DNA from: Candidatus Tanganyikabacteria bacterium
GTDB taxonomy: Bacteria > Cyanobacteriota > Sericytochromatia > S15B-MN24 > VGJW01
Length of the DNA: 39,358 nt
Direction: 5' to 3'
Assembly: GCA_016867235.1 (NCBI GenBank)
Contig: VGJY01000016.1
Location: forward strand, 1-39,358
Shown piece by piece: positions 24,861-34,363 of this stretch. A program made the position numbers and the translations under genes. The notes under the pieces are model-generated. The model was not told where the DNA came from. It did no database searches and saw only the letters and a program-made list of their open reading frames with translations. Position 1 is the first letter of the stretch; each line of letters begins with the position of its first letter.

Positions 24861-25919
24861 ATGCGTTTCTCGAAGTTTGGTGTCGCTCTGTGCAGTCTCG
24901 GCCTGGTGGCTGGCTGCGGGGTGGCCACGCCGGCGGGCCGGCCCGCCGCGACGCGGCCCGTGGCCGCCACGGTCTTCACGACCGCCGGTGCCACCGCGGA
25001 GCAGAAACAGGCCATCAGCGGCCGCCTGGCGGAGTTGCATTTGGCAACGGTCAAGGCGCTCGCGGTCAGGCCCGTGCGTGCGGGCACTCTGGGCGTCACG
25101 ATTCCGGCGCTCACGGCGTACTACGCCCTCGAAGCGGAGTTGCGGGCCTCCGCCGACCCGGCCGCCCGGGCGCGGCTGTCCGAGCGGGCCGACAGGCTCA
25201 CCGCGCAGGCGATGGCCGATCTCGGCCAGGCCCGGGATCCCTGGGGCGACCCCGACGCCGATCTCAAGCAGCGTCTGGCCACCTTGGAGCGCGAGTACGA
25301 GAACGGCACTTTCTCCTGGCGCGAGTACAACGAGGCCCGGATTGGCGCCATCTTGCGGGCCCACGGCGCCTCCACGGAGCTGCGCCTGGCGAGCCTCGAG
25401 GAGGTCCATCGCGACGGCGGCCTCGACTGGCAGACCTACAACAAGTACCGCCTCGATATCCTGGCAGGTAGCTACGGCACGCCGCTCGGCAAGCGCCTCG
25501 AACTGCTCGCGGACATCTACCGCGAGGGCGGCATCCGGTTTGCCGAGTACAACCAGACGCGGGTGCGGATGATCATGCAGGCGTACGGCGAGCCCATCGA
25601 CGGCCGGCTGGCTTACCTGGAGGACGTGTATCGCGACGGCGGACTCACCTGGCAAGCCTACAACCAGGCGCGGCTGGATCTCATAGCCAGGGCCTACGAC
25701 CAGCGTCTCGCCAAGCGCCTCGACCTCCTCGAGACGGTCTACCGGGAAGGCGGCATGACCTTCAAGGTCTTCAACGACACGCGGGTCGCGATGATCATGG
25801 GCGCCCGCTACGAGCCGCTGCAGACCCGCCTGGACTTCCTCGAGCAGGTGTATCGGGAGGGCGGTCTCACCTGGGCGGCCTACCAGGAGTATCGCAAGCA
25901 GTTGCTGGCCGAGGGTTAG
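24861..25919 (+). CDS. Lipoprotein with six 37-residue SHOCT-like repeats
   Basis: The 352-residue protein has a signal sequence with lipobox LVAGC (Cys19) and a helical region (about 45-130). Six repeats of exactly 37 residues begin at Arg138, 175, 212, 249, 286 and 323. The last is cut after 30 residues. Each follows RLxxLExVYRxGGLTWxxYNxxR. This resembles the SHOCT motif, a short amphipathic helix pair with a Gly turn and an aromatic, usually found once near C-termini. Repeats 3 and 5 (TRVRMIMQAY, TRVAMIMG) are more alike, as are 2, 4 and 6 (GGLTW...Y). This implies growth by duplication of a 74-residue pair. It is probably an envelope-anchored oligomerisation or binding protein. Confidence 0.82.
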   Translation: MRFSKFGVALCSLGLVAGCGVATPAGRPAATRPVAATVFTTAGATAEQKQAISGRLAELHLATVKALAVRPVRAGTLGVTIPALTAYYALEAELRASADPAARARLSERADRLTAQAMADLGQARDPWGDPDADLKQRLATLEREYENGTFSWREYNEARIGAILRAHGASTELRLASLEEVHRDGGLDWQTYNKYRLDILAGSYGTPLGKRLELLADIYREGGIRFAEYNQTRVRMIMQAYGEPIDGRLAYLEDVYRDGGLTWQAYNQARLDLIARAYDQRLAKRLDLLETVYREGGMTFKVFNDTRVAMIMGARYEPLQTRLDFLEQVYREGGLTWAAYQEYRKQLLAEG

Positions 25920-26041
25920 GACCGCTTCCCGGCTGACGGCAGCGAGGACCGTAGCCCGAGCGGGTTCTACACCAAAGACGACGCCCGGCAGGCCAGAGGC
26001 AACGCGCGCTGGCCCGTCGAATCGGACAAGGAGAGCCAAGC

Positions 26042-26824
26042 GTGATAGCCGACATCCCCGCTCCGACCACCGTGCTCAACACCGAGCTGGCCGAAGTTCT
26101 GCCGGCCAAGGCCATGGTCGTCGGCATCGGCGCCGGCTCGATCCTCCTCTCGGGTGACTCTCCCTTCCTCCTGGGCTTCACGTACGCTCGCGGCATGGCG
26201 GGGGGCGAGTTCCGGGTCTTCGAGCACACCCTGACGCCGGGCGGCGGAATCCTAAAGAGCGCGATGGCGCTGGGGGGCGGCGTCGGCTGGAAGCACCCCT
26301 TGCCCGCGCTCGGCCCCTTCGCCACCGCGTGGAAGGGCGCGATTTACTACACCGGCCAGCCGGTCGGCCCGATCGACACCAATACCTCGATCGCCTCGCA
26401 GCCGACCTTCGGGCTGCAAATCGCGCTGCCCCTCACGCTGGGCGCCTGGGACGTGACCATGATGCCGCAGCTCGAGGGGATCTATGCGCAGCCGTACACG
26501 TCGCCCGCCGGCAGTTCAAAGACCGGCATCGGACCCAACCTGTCGGGATCATTGGCCCTGGTCAAACGCTGGGCGCCCGTGTCCTGGCTGGATTTCAACT
26601 TCGAGTTGATCCCGGGAATCGCACCCGGCGCCTTCCCGTTCGCGTCCGCGCCAGCGCCCTGGCACTTCAACATGGGCACTAACCTGGGAGTGACGTTCCG
26701 GTTCCTCGATCGCTGGGCACTCGCGCTCGCGGCAAGCCCGCTGTTCATCAACAACGAGTTCACCTCAGCGGAGGCCTACCACAACCGCGGCCTGCTCCGG
26801 GCAGCGGTGGAGGTCGGCTTCTAG
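26042..26824 (+). CDS. Beta-barrel-like protein of unknown function
   Basis: The 260-residue protein starts at GTG 26042 (AAGGAG site at 26029-26034). Alternating hydrophobic strands rich in Gly and aromatics (FLLGFTYARGMAGGEFRVFE, AWDVTMMPQLEGIYAQPYT, FNMGTNLGVTFRFLDRWALAL) and a terminal Phe (AAVEVGF) fit an outer-membrane beta-barrel. However, no signal peptide is present, and the frame closes upstream at 25952 without a better ATG, GTG or TTG start. An alternative is a cytosolic or particle-associated beta protein. Neighbouring genes give no clue. Confidence 0.68.
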   Translation: MIADIPAPTTVLNTELAEVLPAKAMVVGIGAGSILLSGDSPFLLGFTYARGMAGGEFRVFEHTLTPGGGILKSAMALGGGVGWKHPLPALGPFATAWKGAIYYTGQPVGPIDTNTSIASQPTFGLQIALPLTLGAWDVTMMPQLEGIYAQPYTSPAGSSKTGIGPNLSGSLALVKRWAPVSWLDFNFELIPGIAPGAFPFASAPAPWHFNMGTNLGVTFRFLDRWALALAASPLFINNEFTSAEAYHNRGLLRAAVEVGF

Positions 26825-26849
26825 CGCTGGTTCCCGCGCCGAGAAAGAG

Positions 26850-26874
26850 CCGGGCCGGCGTCAGGCCGGCCCGG
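26850..26874. terminator. Bidirectional hairpin terminator candidate
   Basis: CCGGGCCGGC (26850-26859) and its complement (26865-26874) form a 10-base stem with a 5-base loop between convergent stop codons. In the minus direction CTCTTTCTC follows. The core CCGGGCCGGC is shared with the hairpin at 18226. Confidence 0.65.
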
Positions 26875-26916
26875 TGATCGATCCCGCCAACTGCGAAATC
26901 AGCAACGACCCCCGGC

Positions 26917-27162
26917 TCAGCCGAGGCCGAGCTGGCTCTGCTGGCCCTGGCCGCCGGCGAAGGCCGCCTGGTCCTGGCCCAGGATGCCCTTGAGCAGGTT
27001 GGCGACCATGTCCATGATGCCGCCGGCCCCGCCGCCGCCGGCCGCCTGGCCGCCGCCGAGCGCGCCGCCGATCGTCTGCAGGATGCCGCCGGCCTTGCCG
27101 CCGCCCAGGGCGCCGCCGACGATGTTAAGAATCGGGCCCGCCAAACCAAGAAGTGCTCCCAT
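26917..27162 (-). CDS. Small Gly-rich hydrophobic protein
   Basis: The 81-residue protein is about one third glycine, with hydrophobic helices LLGLAGPILNIVGGALGGG and GGIMDMVANLLKGILGQ flanking a Gly/Ala-rich hinge, and a Gln/Gly-rich tail. There is no classical signal peptide. Double-glycine and GxxxG-like patterns recall membrane-active or self-associating peptides, but no leader or processing genes are seen. It is the third in a row of Gly/Ala-rich genes on the minus strand. Function is unknown. Confidence 0.65.
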   Translation of the reverse strand: MGALLGLAGPILNIVGGALGGGKAGGILQTIGGALGGGQAAGGGGAGGIMDMVANLLKGILGQDQAAFAGGQGQQSQLGLG

Positions 27163-27279
27163 TCGGGCTACCCCTTTCCCTCAACCACCTCTACACCTGG
27201 TGCCGCATCTCGGCACTCCCGACTGGTTGTCGTCGGAGATTAGGGAAAGGTTGTCCGATTTAACAGAGACTTGATGGGC

Positions 27280-27612
27280 TCAAGCGGCGCGCGCCGGCTG
27301 CAATCCCCGCTGCTCGACCAACCTGGCGACCAGTCCAGTCAGCGAAGCAAGCAGCGCCGTCATGGCGGCCACCAGCTTCAGCAGGTCGGCCTCGCTGAGC
27401 GGCCCGCCGGGCGCCGGAGCGGGCGGAACCGGCGCCGGATCGGCCAGCGTGATGGTAGCGGGTGCGCCGACGCCGGCCTGCAAGCCGACGTCGCCCGGCC
27501 CGCCGGCCGCCACGACGCCGGGCGCCCTGGCGTCCCCCGCGGCGAATGCTTCGAGCCCCGGCCCGATGGTAGGACGTTTCCAGCCGCCCTCGGCGGCGAT
27601 CGCGATCGGCAT
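27280..27612 (-). CDS. Small Ala/Gly/Pro-rich protein
   Basis: From ATG 27612, preceded by an AGGGAGATCAAGGGG ribosome region, the product has 110 residues. A start at TTG 27651 is possible but poorer. The N-terminal two thirds are Gly/Ala/Pro-rich with PAPVPPAPAPGG. The C-terminus is an amphipathic helix (EADLLKLVAAMTALLASL through LVARLVEQRG). No known domain is seen. Its place between two other Gly/Ala-rich genes suggests a shared role. Confidence 0.62.
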   Translation of the reverse strand: MPIAIAAEGGWKRPTIGPGLEAFAAGDARAPGVVAAGGPGDVGLQAGVGAPATITLADPAPVPPAPAPGGPLSEADLLKLVAAMTALLASLTGLVARLVEQRGLQPARAA

Positions 27613-27695
27613 CCCCTTGATCTCCCTCAGACCCACAACTATCCCTGCCAAAGGAGTATGTAGACTGAGGCCGGAAATCCTTTCTTGACGGCTCT

Positions 27696-29147
27696 TTAAC
27701 CGCCGAACAGCCGCTGCACGCCGGCCTTGATCTTGTCGCCGATGATGGCGGAGAACAGGGCGTCGGCGATGGTGTAGCCGATCAGCGAGGCCGCCAGGCC
27801 GACCAGGAAGACCGGCAGGCCGGCCGTGAGGCCGAAGGCCCCGGCGACGGCGAGCACGCCGCCCGAGAACACCGCCGCGGCGCCGCCGGCGAAGAAGCCG
27901 GTCGCGGTGTCGCGGGCGATGCCGCCCATGGCCTCGGGCAGGCCTATCTGGCCGGAGAGCACGCCGTAGCCGTTGCTGAGGACCGAGATGACAAGGTTGA
28001 CGACCGCGGAGACCTTGGCGGCCTTCATGGCGCCCTGGAAGATGTTCTTGAAGCCGGCCTTGATCGCCTGGATGCCGAAGGGCTTCTTGAAGCCCTTGGC
28101 GCCCTTGGTGATGGTGGTGGTGGTCTCCGACACGCGTGCGCCGGCCCGCGAACCCTTGGCGGCCCCGGCCGATCCCTTGAGGCTCTTGGCCCCCTTGGCG
28201 GTCCGGACCAGCTTGGCTCCCTTCGCGGCAGAGCCGGCGCCCTTGGCACCCTTGGCCGCGCTGCCTGCACCCTTCGCGCCCTTGGCGGCCTTGCCGGCGC
28301 CACGCGCGCCGCGGGCCGCCGCGCCCGACTTGGCCGCGTTCAGGCCATGGGCCGCTCCGCTGCCGCCCGAGCCGCCGGCGCCGGCCGCGCCCTTGCCGGC
28401 GCCCTTGGCGCCGCGGGCGATCTCGCCGCCGCCCAGCTTGAACTTCGTCCCCTTGACGACCTTGAGGCCCGCCTCGCCGGCGCGGACCACCTTGCCGGCC
28501 TTGGCGGCCTCGGCGATCCGGGAACCCTTGCCGGCGCTCTTGGCCAGCTTGGCGCCCTTGCCGACCAGTTCGGCCTTGGTGACGTCCACGCGGGTGACTT
28601 CCCGGAAGCCGCCCGGGACCTTGATCTTCTTGACGCTGCCGGCGACCTTCGTGCCCTCGCGCAGCAGGACGTCGCCCTTGCGCGCCGCGCCCGAAGCGAC
28701 CGACCTGGCGCCCTTGGCGAAGTTGCCGGCGGTGGTGGCGCCCTTGGCGGCCTTGCCGGTGGCCTTGGCGGCCTTCCCGGCCTTTGAAGCAATGTCGACG
28801 ACCTTGCCCGCGTTGCCGGTCGCCTTGCCAGCCGTCCCGGCGCCCCTGGCGACCCGGCCGGCCGTTCCCGCGCCGCGGCCCAGAGCTCCCGGATCCCTAA
28901 CGACCCGTACGGTCCGGATGATCTTCGTGTGGCCTTCCAGGGTGCGGATGCCCTTGTAGACGTCCTGCCAGCCCCGGATGACCTGGTCGTTGACGGTGAG
29001 GCTGCGAACCTTGTCGGTGGCCCAGCCGGCGGCCTTCGAGTCCGCCAGGCGGCCCAGGCCGTTGCCGAGCTTGCCGGCCACCGAGCCCAGCTTGCCCTTC
29101 ATCGAGGACAGCAGTCCCGCGGCCTTCACTCCTCCATCCGTCGCCAT
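27696..29147 (-). CDS. Large Lys/Ala/Gly-rich low-complexity protein with hydrophobic C-terminus
   Basis: The 483-residue protein is strongly basic. Residues about 85-345 are dominated by KGAKGAGSAAKGAK-like repeats and related AGKATG units. The C-terminal 110 residues are hydrophobic and Gly-rich (two or three possible membrane segments: VVNLVISVLSNG, FFAGGAAAVFSGGVLAVAGA, LPVFLVGLAASLIGYTIADA). An ordered N-terminal segment is near DKVRSLTVNDQVIRGWQDVY. The layout is reminiscent of polymorphic-toxin or histone-like proteins, but no toxin domain is seen. The hydrophobic tail is similar in style to the 2325 product. The start is uncertain because no ribosome site precedes ATG 29147. Confidence 0.68.
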   Translation of the reverse strand: MATDGGVKAAGLLSSMKGKLGSVAGKLGNGLGRLADSKAAGWATDKVRSLTVNDQVIRGWQDVYKGIRTLEGHTKIIRTVRVVRDPGALGRGAGTAGRVARGAGTAGKATGNAGKVVDIASKAGKAAKATGKAAKGATTAGNFAKGARSVASGAARKGDVLLREGTKVAGSVKKIKVPGGFREVTRVDVTKAELVGKGAKLAKSAGKGSRIAEAAKAGKVVRAGEAGLKVVKGTKFKLGGGEIARGAKGAGKGAAGAGGSGGSGAAHGLNAAKSGAAARGARGAGKAAKGAKGAGSAAKGAKGAGSAAKGAKLVRTAKGAKSLKGSAGAAKGSRAGARVSETTTTITKGAKGFKKPFGIQAIKAGFKNIFQGAMKAAKVSAVVNLVISVLSNGYGVLSGQIGLPEAMGGIARDTATGFFAGGAAAVFSGGVLAVAGAFGLTAGLPVFLVGLAASLIGYTIADALFSAIIGDKIKAGVQRLFGG

Positions 29148-29279
29148 CGCATGGCTTATCGCGTCAATGGGCCGGCAAGTCGGTTATGGCCGGGGAAAAG
29201 TTGCGCTAAATCTGGCTTCCGACGCGCGGGCCCGACCTCCCCGCACGGGACCGGGGGCCCGGCGCCAGGAGCCGGGAGT

Positions 29280-29309
29280 TTGCGCCAGCGCCGCCCCAAG
29301 TGGTAGCAT
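29280..29309 (+). promoter_or_regulatory. Weak promoter candidate before the amidoligase operon
   Basis: TTGCGC (29280-29285), 18 bases and TAGCAT (29304-29309) give a modest sigma-70 match about 80 bases before the first gene. The divergent region 29148-29389 shows no other element that I can support. Confidence 0.25.
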
Positions 29310-29389
29310 GGCCGCCGGCCTACTAGATGACAGCCTGATTTTTCTAGCTGTTCAGCCGTTTTCCACACGTGATGCGAAGGGGTGATCCG

Positions 29390-30739
29390 GTGATCGCGCC
29401 AGTTGTCGAGCGTTACCACTCGCTGGTAGACGAAGCCAAGCTGTCCGACTCGTTCCTCGACGAGTTCAAGCAGCGCATGCGCGACGCCAAGATCACGTTC
29501 GGCGACCGCCTGAGCTGCCACTACCTGCGCCCGCAGTTGCTCACGGCCGAGCAGTACGCGCTGATCCAGCGCGTGGTCAAGACGCTGTGGTCGGCGCTCG
29601 AGAAGCTCGGCGCCGAGATTCACGCGCGGTCCGAGCTCCAGGATCGCCTCGGCCTGACCGCCGGCGAGCGCGAGCTTTGCGCCATCGACCCGGGATACAG
29701 GCGCATCAGCCCCATGGCGCGGTTCGACAGCTTCCTGGTCGGGGACCAGCTTGCCTTCGTCGAACTCAACGCCGAGTGCCCCGCGGGACCGGCCTACGTC
29801 GAGGTGCTGGCCAACCTGTTCCTGGATCTGCCCGTCATGCAGAAGTTCCAGGACGAGTACGTCATCCATCCCTACTCCACGCGCACGCGCCTGCGGGACA
29901 CCATCCTGGGCCACTGGCGGGAGTGGGGCGGCACGGGCATCCCGCGCATCGCCATCGTGGACTGGACCGACGTGCCCACCTACTCCGAGTTCGAGCTCAT
30001 CAAGGAGTACTTCACCCAGGAAGGCATTCCCACCGAGATAGCCGATCCCCGCGAGCTCACGTACGACGGCAAGACCCTGCGCACGAAGACCGGCTTCGAG
30101 ATCCAGCTCATCTACAAGCGGGTGCTCACCAACGAGTTCCTGGAGAAGCTAGCCGAGTGCCAGGCCATGCTGCAGGCCGTCAAGGACCGCGCCGTCTGCA
30201 TGATCAACCCCTTCCGCGGCAAGTACCTCCACAAGAAGGCCGTCTTCGCCTTGCTCACCGCCGAGGAGCTGCAGGACCTGTTTTCCGCCGAGGAGCAGGA
30301 GGCCATCCGCAAGCATATCCCGTGGACGCGCCGGCTGGAGCCCGGCAGCACGGTCTTCCACGGCGAGGACGTCCGGGATCTTCTCGCCTGGACCAAGGCC
30401 AACCGCGAGCAACTGGTGCTCAAGCCAAACGACGAGTACGGCGGCAAGGGCATCTTCGTCGGCTGGACGCTCGACGACGCCGCGTGGCACAAGGCCGTCG
30501 ACGAGTCCAGCGGCCACGACTACCTGGTCCAGGAGAAGGTCGAGGTCTCCTACATGGACTTCCCCACGTTCCACGCCGGTGCGCTCAAGCTCGAGCGCCA
30601 GCTGGTGGACCTGGATCCCTACGTCTTCGAGGGCGAGGTCGAGGGCTGCCTCACCCGCCTCTCGGGTACCGCGCTAGCCAACGTGACCGCCGGAGCGGGC
30701 ATCGTCCCGACCTTCGTGGTCTCCCCTAAAGACGACTAG
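29390..30739 (+). CDS. Circularly permuted ATP-grasp protein (carboxylate-amine ligase)
   Basis: I start at GTG 29390, which follows AAGGGG with 7-base spacing, giving 449 residues. In-frame GTG 29369 or ATG 29372 would lengthen it slightly. The pre-ATP-grasp-like part contains VELNAECPAGPAYVEVLANL (about 124-143). The nucleotide-binding loop LKPNDEYGGKGIFVGW lies late (about 344-359), with a VQEKV segment and the acidic EGEVEGCL region near the C-terminus. This order is that of circularly permuted ATP-grasp proteins, which join a carboxylate to an amine through an acyl-phosphate. The substrates are unknown. It is the first gene of a tight operon with a GCS2 ligase, a peptidase and another ATP-grasp. 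Confidence 0.82.
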   Translation: MIAPVVERYHSLVDEAKLSDSFLDEFKQRMRDAKITFGDRLSCHYLRPQLLTAEQYALIQRVVKTLWSALEKLGAEIHARSELQDRLGLTAGERELCAIDPGYRRISPMARFDSFLVGDQLAFVELNAECPAGPAYVEVLANLFLDLPVMQKFQDEYVIHPYSTRTRLRDTILGHWREWGGTGIPRIAIVDWTDVPTYSEFELIKEYFTQEGIPTEIADPRELTYDGKTLRTKTGFEIQLIYKRVLTNEFLEKLAECQAMLQAVKDRAVCMINPFRGKYLHKKAVFALLTAEELQDLFSAEEQEAIRKHIPWTRRLEPGSTVFHGEDVRDLLAWTKANREQLVLKPNDEYGGKGIFVGWTLDDAAWHKAVDESSGHDYLVQEKVEVSYMDFPTFHAGALKLERQLVDLDPYVFEGEVEGCLTRLSGTALANVTAGAGIVPTFVVSPKDD

Positions 30740-30745
30740 AGGCCT

Positions 30746-31900
<1,155 letters not shown>

Positions 31901-31903
31901 CCA

Positions 31904-32929
31904 TTGCCCAAGACCCGCCTGGACGACGTCGTCTTCGACCCCGAACTGGTCGCGGGGGCGCAGAACGCCGTGCGCGTGTGCCTCAAGGTCCGCGACGGCG
32001 AGAAGGTCACCCTCATCACCGATCGGGAGACCATGGAGGTCGCCGCCTGCATATACGACGAACTCAAGAAGGTGGGCGCCCGGGTCGAGGACTTCGTGCT
32101 GGAAGACTATGCTCTGCGGCCGCTGGCCTCGACGCCCTGGGAGGTGCTCGACAGCGTGGCCCGGAGCGCCGCCACGCTCTACGCCGTCATGCCGCAACCT
32201 GGCGAGGTCGTCACGCGCGCCCAGGTGATCAACCTGGCCACGCGCCGCAAGGTGCGCTATGGCCACATGGTGGGCATCACCAAGCAGATCATGCAGCAGG
32301 GCATGCGGGCCGACTTCGACCGCATCAACCGCATGAGCCTCAAGCTGCGCAGCATGCTTGCCGAGTGCCGCGTCATCAAAGTCACGAGCCCCGCGGGCAC
32401 CGACCTGGAAGTCGAGCACGACCCGCTCAAGTACCGCTGGATCAAGACGAGCGGCCTCATCAGCCGCGACGCCTGGGGCAACCTGCCTGGCGGCGAGATC
32501 TTCACCCACCCCGATCTGGTGCGCGGCGTCTGGGTCTGCGACGGCCCGGCGGGAGACTACTTCTCGGGCAAGTACGGCGATCTGCACCGCTCGCCGCTCA
32601 AGGTCGAGATCGCGAATTCCCGCATCAAGGGCGTGACCTGCGATCGCGAGGAGGTGGCCCTGGAGTTCTGGGACTACGTCCACGAGGCGGAAAACGCCAA
32701 CCGCGTCGGCGAGGTCGCGGTCGGCACCAACCTCAACGTCACCGAGTTCACCGGCAACCTTCTCCAGGACGAGAAGATTCCCGGCTTCCACATCGCCTTC
32801 GGCGAGCCGTGCGGCGTGCTCACCGGGGCCGACTGGACATGTCCCACGCACATCGATCTGCTGGCGCGGGACTGCAACATCTGGCTGGATGGCCAGTGCA
32901 TCATGGCAGCAGGCAAATTCCTGGTCTGA
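31904..32929 (+). CDS. M29-family (AmpS-like) aminopeptidase
   Basis: The 341-residue protein starts at TTG 31904, 3 bases after the previous stop. It matches thermophilic aminopeptidase family M29. The metal ligands can be placed as Glu198 in LPGGEIF, Glu270 in RVGEVAVGTN, His296 in GFHIAFG, and His316 with Asp318 in THID. All five expected positions are filled, so it is probably an active dinuclear metallopeptidase. Its length is somewhat below the usual 400 or so residues. Embedded between amide-forming ligases, it may trim or recycle the product or release it from a precursor, which is inference. Confidence 0.85.
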   Translation: MPKTRLDDVVFDPELVAGAQNAVRVCLKVRDGEKVTLITDRETMEVAACIYDELKKVGARVEDFVLEDYALRPLASTPWEVLDSVARSAATLYAVMPQPGEVVTRAQVINLATRRKVRYGHMVGITKQIMQQGMRADFDRINRMSLKLRSMLAECRVIKVTSPAGTDLEVEHDPLKYRWIKTSGLISRDAWGNLPGGEIFTHPDLVRGVWVCDGPAGDYFSGKYGDLHRSPLKVEIANSRIKGVTCDREEVALEFWDYVHEAENANRVGEVAVGTNLNVTEFTGNLLQDEKIPGFHIAFGEPCGVLTGADWTCPTHIDLLARDCNIWLDGQCIMAAGKFLV

Positions 32930-32945
32930 TTTAGGAGATACCTCT

Positions 32946-33962
32946 ATGGCAGCGAAAAAGGTCGGCATCCTGGTCGGTTGGGAAGACACGTTCCCGCCAG
33001 CGTTCATCGATGCCGTCAACAAGAAGGGCAACGGCGAGATTTCCGCCGAGATGGCGCAAGTCGGCAACACGACCCATGAAGACGAAAAGCGCTACGACGT
33101 GCTCGTGGACCGCATCTCGCACGAGATCCACATGTACAAGCCGTGGCTCAAGCTGGCGGCCCTCAACGGCACGTACGTCATCAACGACCCGTTCTGGTGG
33201 CTGTCCGACGACAAGTTCTTCGACAACGCGCTGATCAGCCGCCTGGGCCTCGCTGCCCCGCGCACCGTCGTGCTGCCCAGTTTCGAGCGCAACCCCAGCA
33301 CCACCGAGAAGAGCCACCGCAACATGCTGTTGATGGACTGGGGCAAGCTATTCGACTATCTCAAGTTCCCGATGTTCATGAAGCCGTACGACGGCGGCGG
33401 GTGGAAGCACGTCTACAAGTGCAAGACTCCCGAAGAGGTCTTCTACTACTACAGCCAGACCGGCCAGCACGTGATGATGCTGCAGGAGGCCATCGAGTTC
33501 GAACTCTACTGCCGCTGCCTCTGCATCGGCCGCGACAACATCATCCCGATCGAGTACGACCCGACCGCCAAGGAGCGCACGGGCTTCGGCCAGTACGTCA
33601 TCGGCGATCGCTTCGAGGCGGGCAAGAGCGCCCTGGCGGATCGCATCATTCAGGAGGCCCGCGTCATCAATAACGCCCTGGGCTACGACATGAACTCGGT
33701 GGAGTTCGCGGTGCGCAAGGAGAGTGGCGAGTACGTCCCGTACGCCATCGACTTCATGAACCCCGCGCCCGACATGGACTACTACTCCATCCAGGAGCCG
33801 TACTTCAAGCGCGTCGTGGCCGCCATGAGCGACCTGGTCGTGGACATCGCGAAGAACGGCCGCGAACTCAACACCGGCCACTACCCCTGGCGCAAGCTCC
33901 TGGCCGCGGGCGGCCAGAATGGCGCGGCCAAGGTCTCCAAGAAGGAGAAGGTCGCCAAGTAA
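32946..33962 (+). CDS. RimK/D-Ala-ligase-like ATP-grasp protein
   Basis: The 338-residue protein starts at ATG 32946 with an AGGAGA site 8 bases upstream. It has a pre-ATP-grasp part with IGILV-like MAAKKVGILVGWEDTFPP, an ATP-binding loop FMKPYDGGGWKHV (144-156), LQEAIEFELYCRCLCIG, and Mg-binding residues Glu253 (SVEFAV), Asp269 and Asn272 (IDFMNPAPD). These are the features of ATP-grasp amide ligases. The substrate is unknown. Together with the upstream ATP-grasp and GCS2 proteins it makes three ligases in one operon. The C-terminus is Lys-rich. Confidence 0.85.
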   Translation: MAAKKVGILVGWEDTFPPAFIDAVNKKGNGEISAEMAQVGNTTHEDEKRYDVLVDRISHEIHMYKPWLKLAALNGTYVINDPFWWLSDDKFFDNALISRLGLAAPRTVVLPSFERNPSTTEKSHRNMLLMDWGKLFDYLKFPMFMKPYDGGGWKHVYKCKTPEEVFYYYSQTGQHVMMLQEAIEFELYCRCLCIGRDNIIPIEYDPTAKERTGFGQYVIGDRFEAGKSALADRIIQEARVINNALGYDMNSVEFAVRKESGEYVPYAIDFMNPAPDMDYYSIQEPYFKRVVAAMSDLVVDIAKNGRELNTGHYPWRKLLAAGGQNGAAKVSKKEKVAK

Positions 33963-33970
33963 CGGCCTCC

Positions 33971-34363
33971 GTGCCGACCTCCGCGAATGCCCGCTTCCTG
34001 ACGGCGTTGATTTCCAGCATCGTCGGCCTGGAAGCGGGCGAGGGCATTCCCGACGCGGCACTCGCGATCTTCCATGAGGCGATCGGCAAGCGACCGCCGG
34101 CTCTCCGGCGCCAGGTGGGGGTCTTCCTGAACCTGCTCAGGTGGTTGCCCGCCCTGCGCCACGGCAAGCCGTTCGAGCGCCTGTCAGAAGATCAACATGT
34201 TGCTGTGCTGACATGGTTTCAGAGCGCACCCGTCGCCTTGTTTCGAAAGGGCTTCTGGGGCGTGAAGGCCCTGGTGTACATGGGCTACTACGGCCGGCCG
34301 GAGCTTGGCCCCGAAATCGGCTACCGGCCGTCGCCCGGCGGGAACGACCTGCTCCGTGCCTGA
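33971..34363 (+). CDS. Small partner protein of GMC oxidoreductase (copy 2)
   Basis: The 130-residue protein starts at GTG 33971, 8 bases after the ATP-grasp gene. It is helical, with GKRPPALRRQVGVFLNLLRW and GKPFERLSEDQHVAVLTWF. The following FRKGFWGVKALVYMGYYG resembles the copy-1 partner at 23908-24192. Longer than copy 1, it adds a C-terminal segment GYYGRPELGPEIGYRP. It overlaps the next gene by eight bases, so coupled expression with the GMC enzyme is likely. The family is known as a companion of GMC oxidoreductases. Its role as subunit or maturation factor is not established here. Confidence 0.78.
   Translation: MPTSANARFLTALISSIVGLEAGEGIPDAALAIFHEAIGKRPPALRRQVGVFLNLLRWLPALRHGKPFERLSEDQHVAVLTWFQSAPVALFRKGFWGVKALVYMGYYGRPELGPEIGYRPSPGGNDLLRA

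Noticed and set aside
28050-28900. Eukaryotic-type histone H1-like gene acquired by transfer
   Set aside because: The KGAKGAG-like composition is superficially similar, but the protein has a hydrophobic C-terminus, and low-complexity composition alone does not show homology.
27973-28959. Plus-strand open frame rich in Pro, Ala and Leu opposite the Lys/Ala/Gly-rich gene
   Set aside because: It mirrors the GCC/AAG-rich repeats of the minus-strand gene. It has no ribosome site or independent motif.
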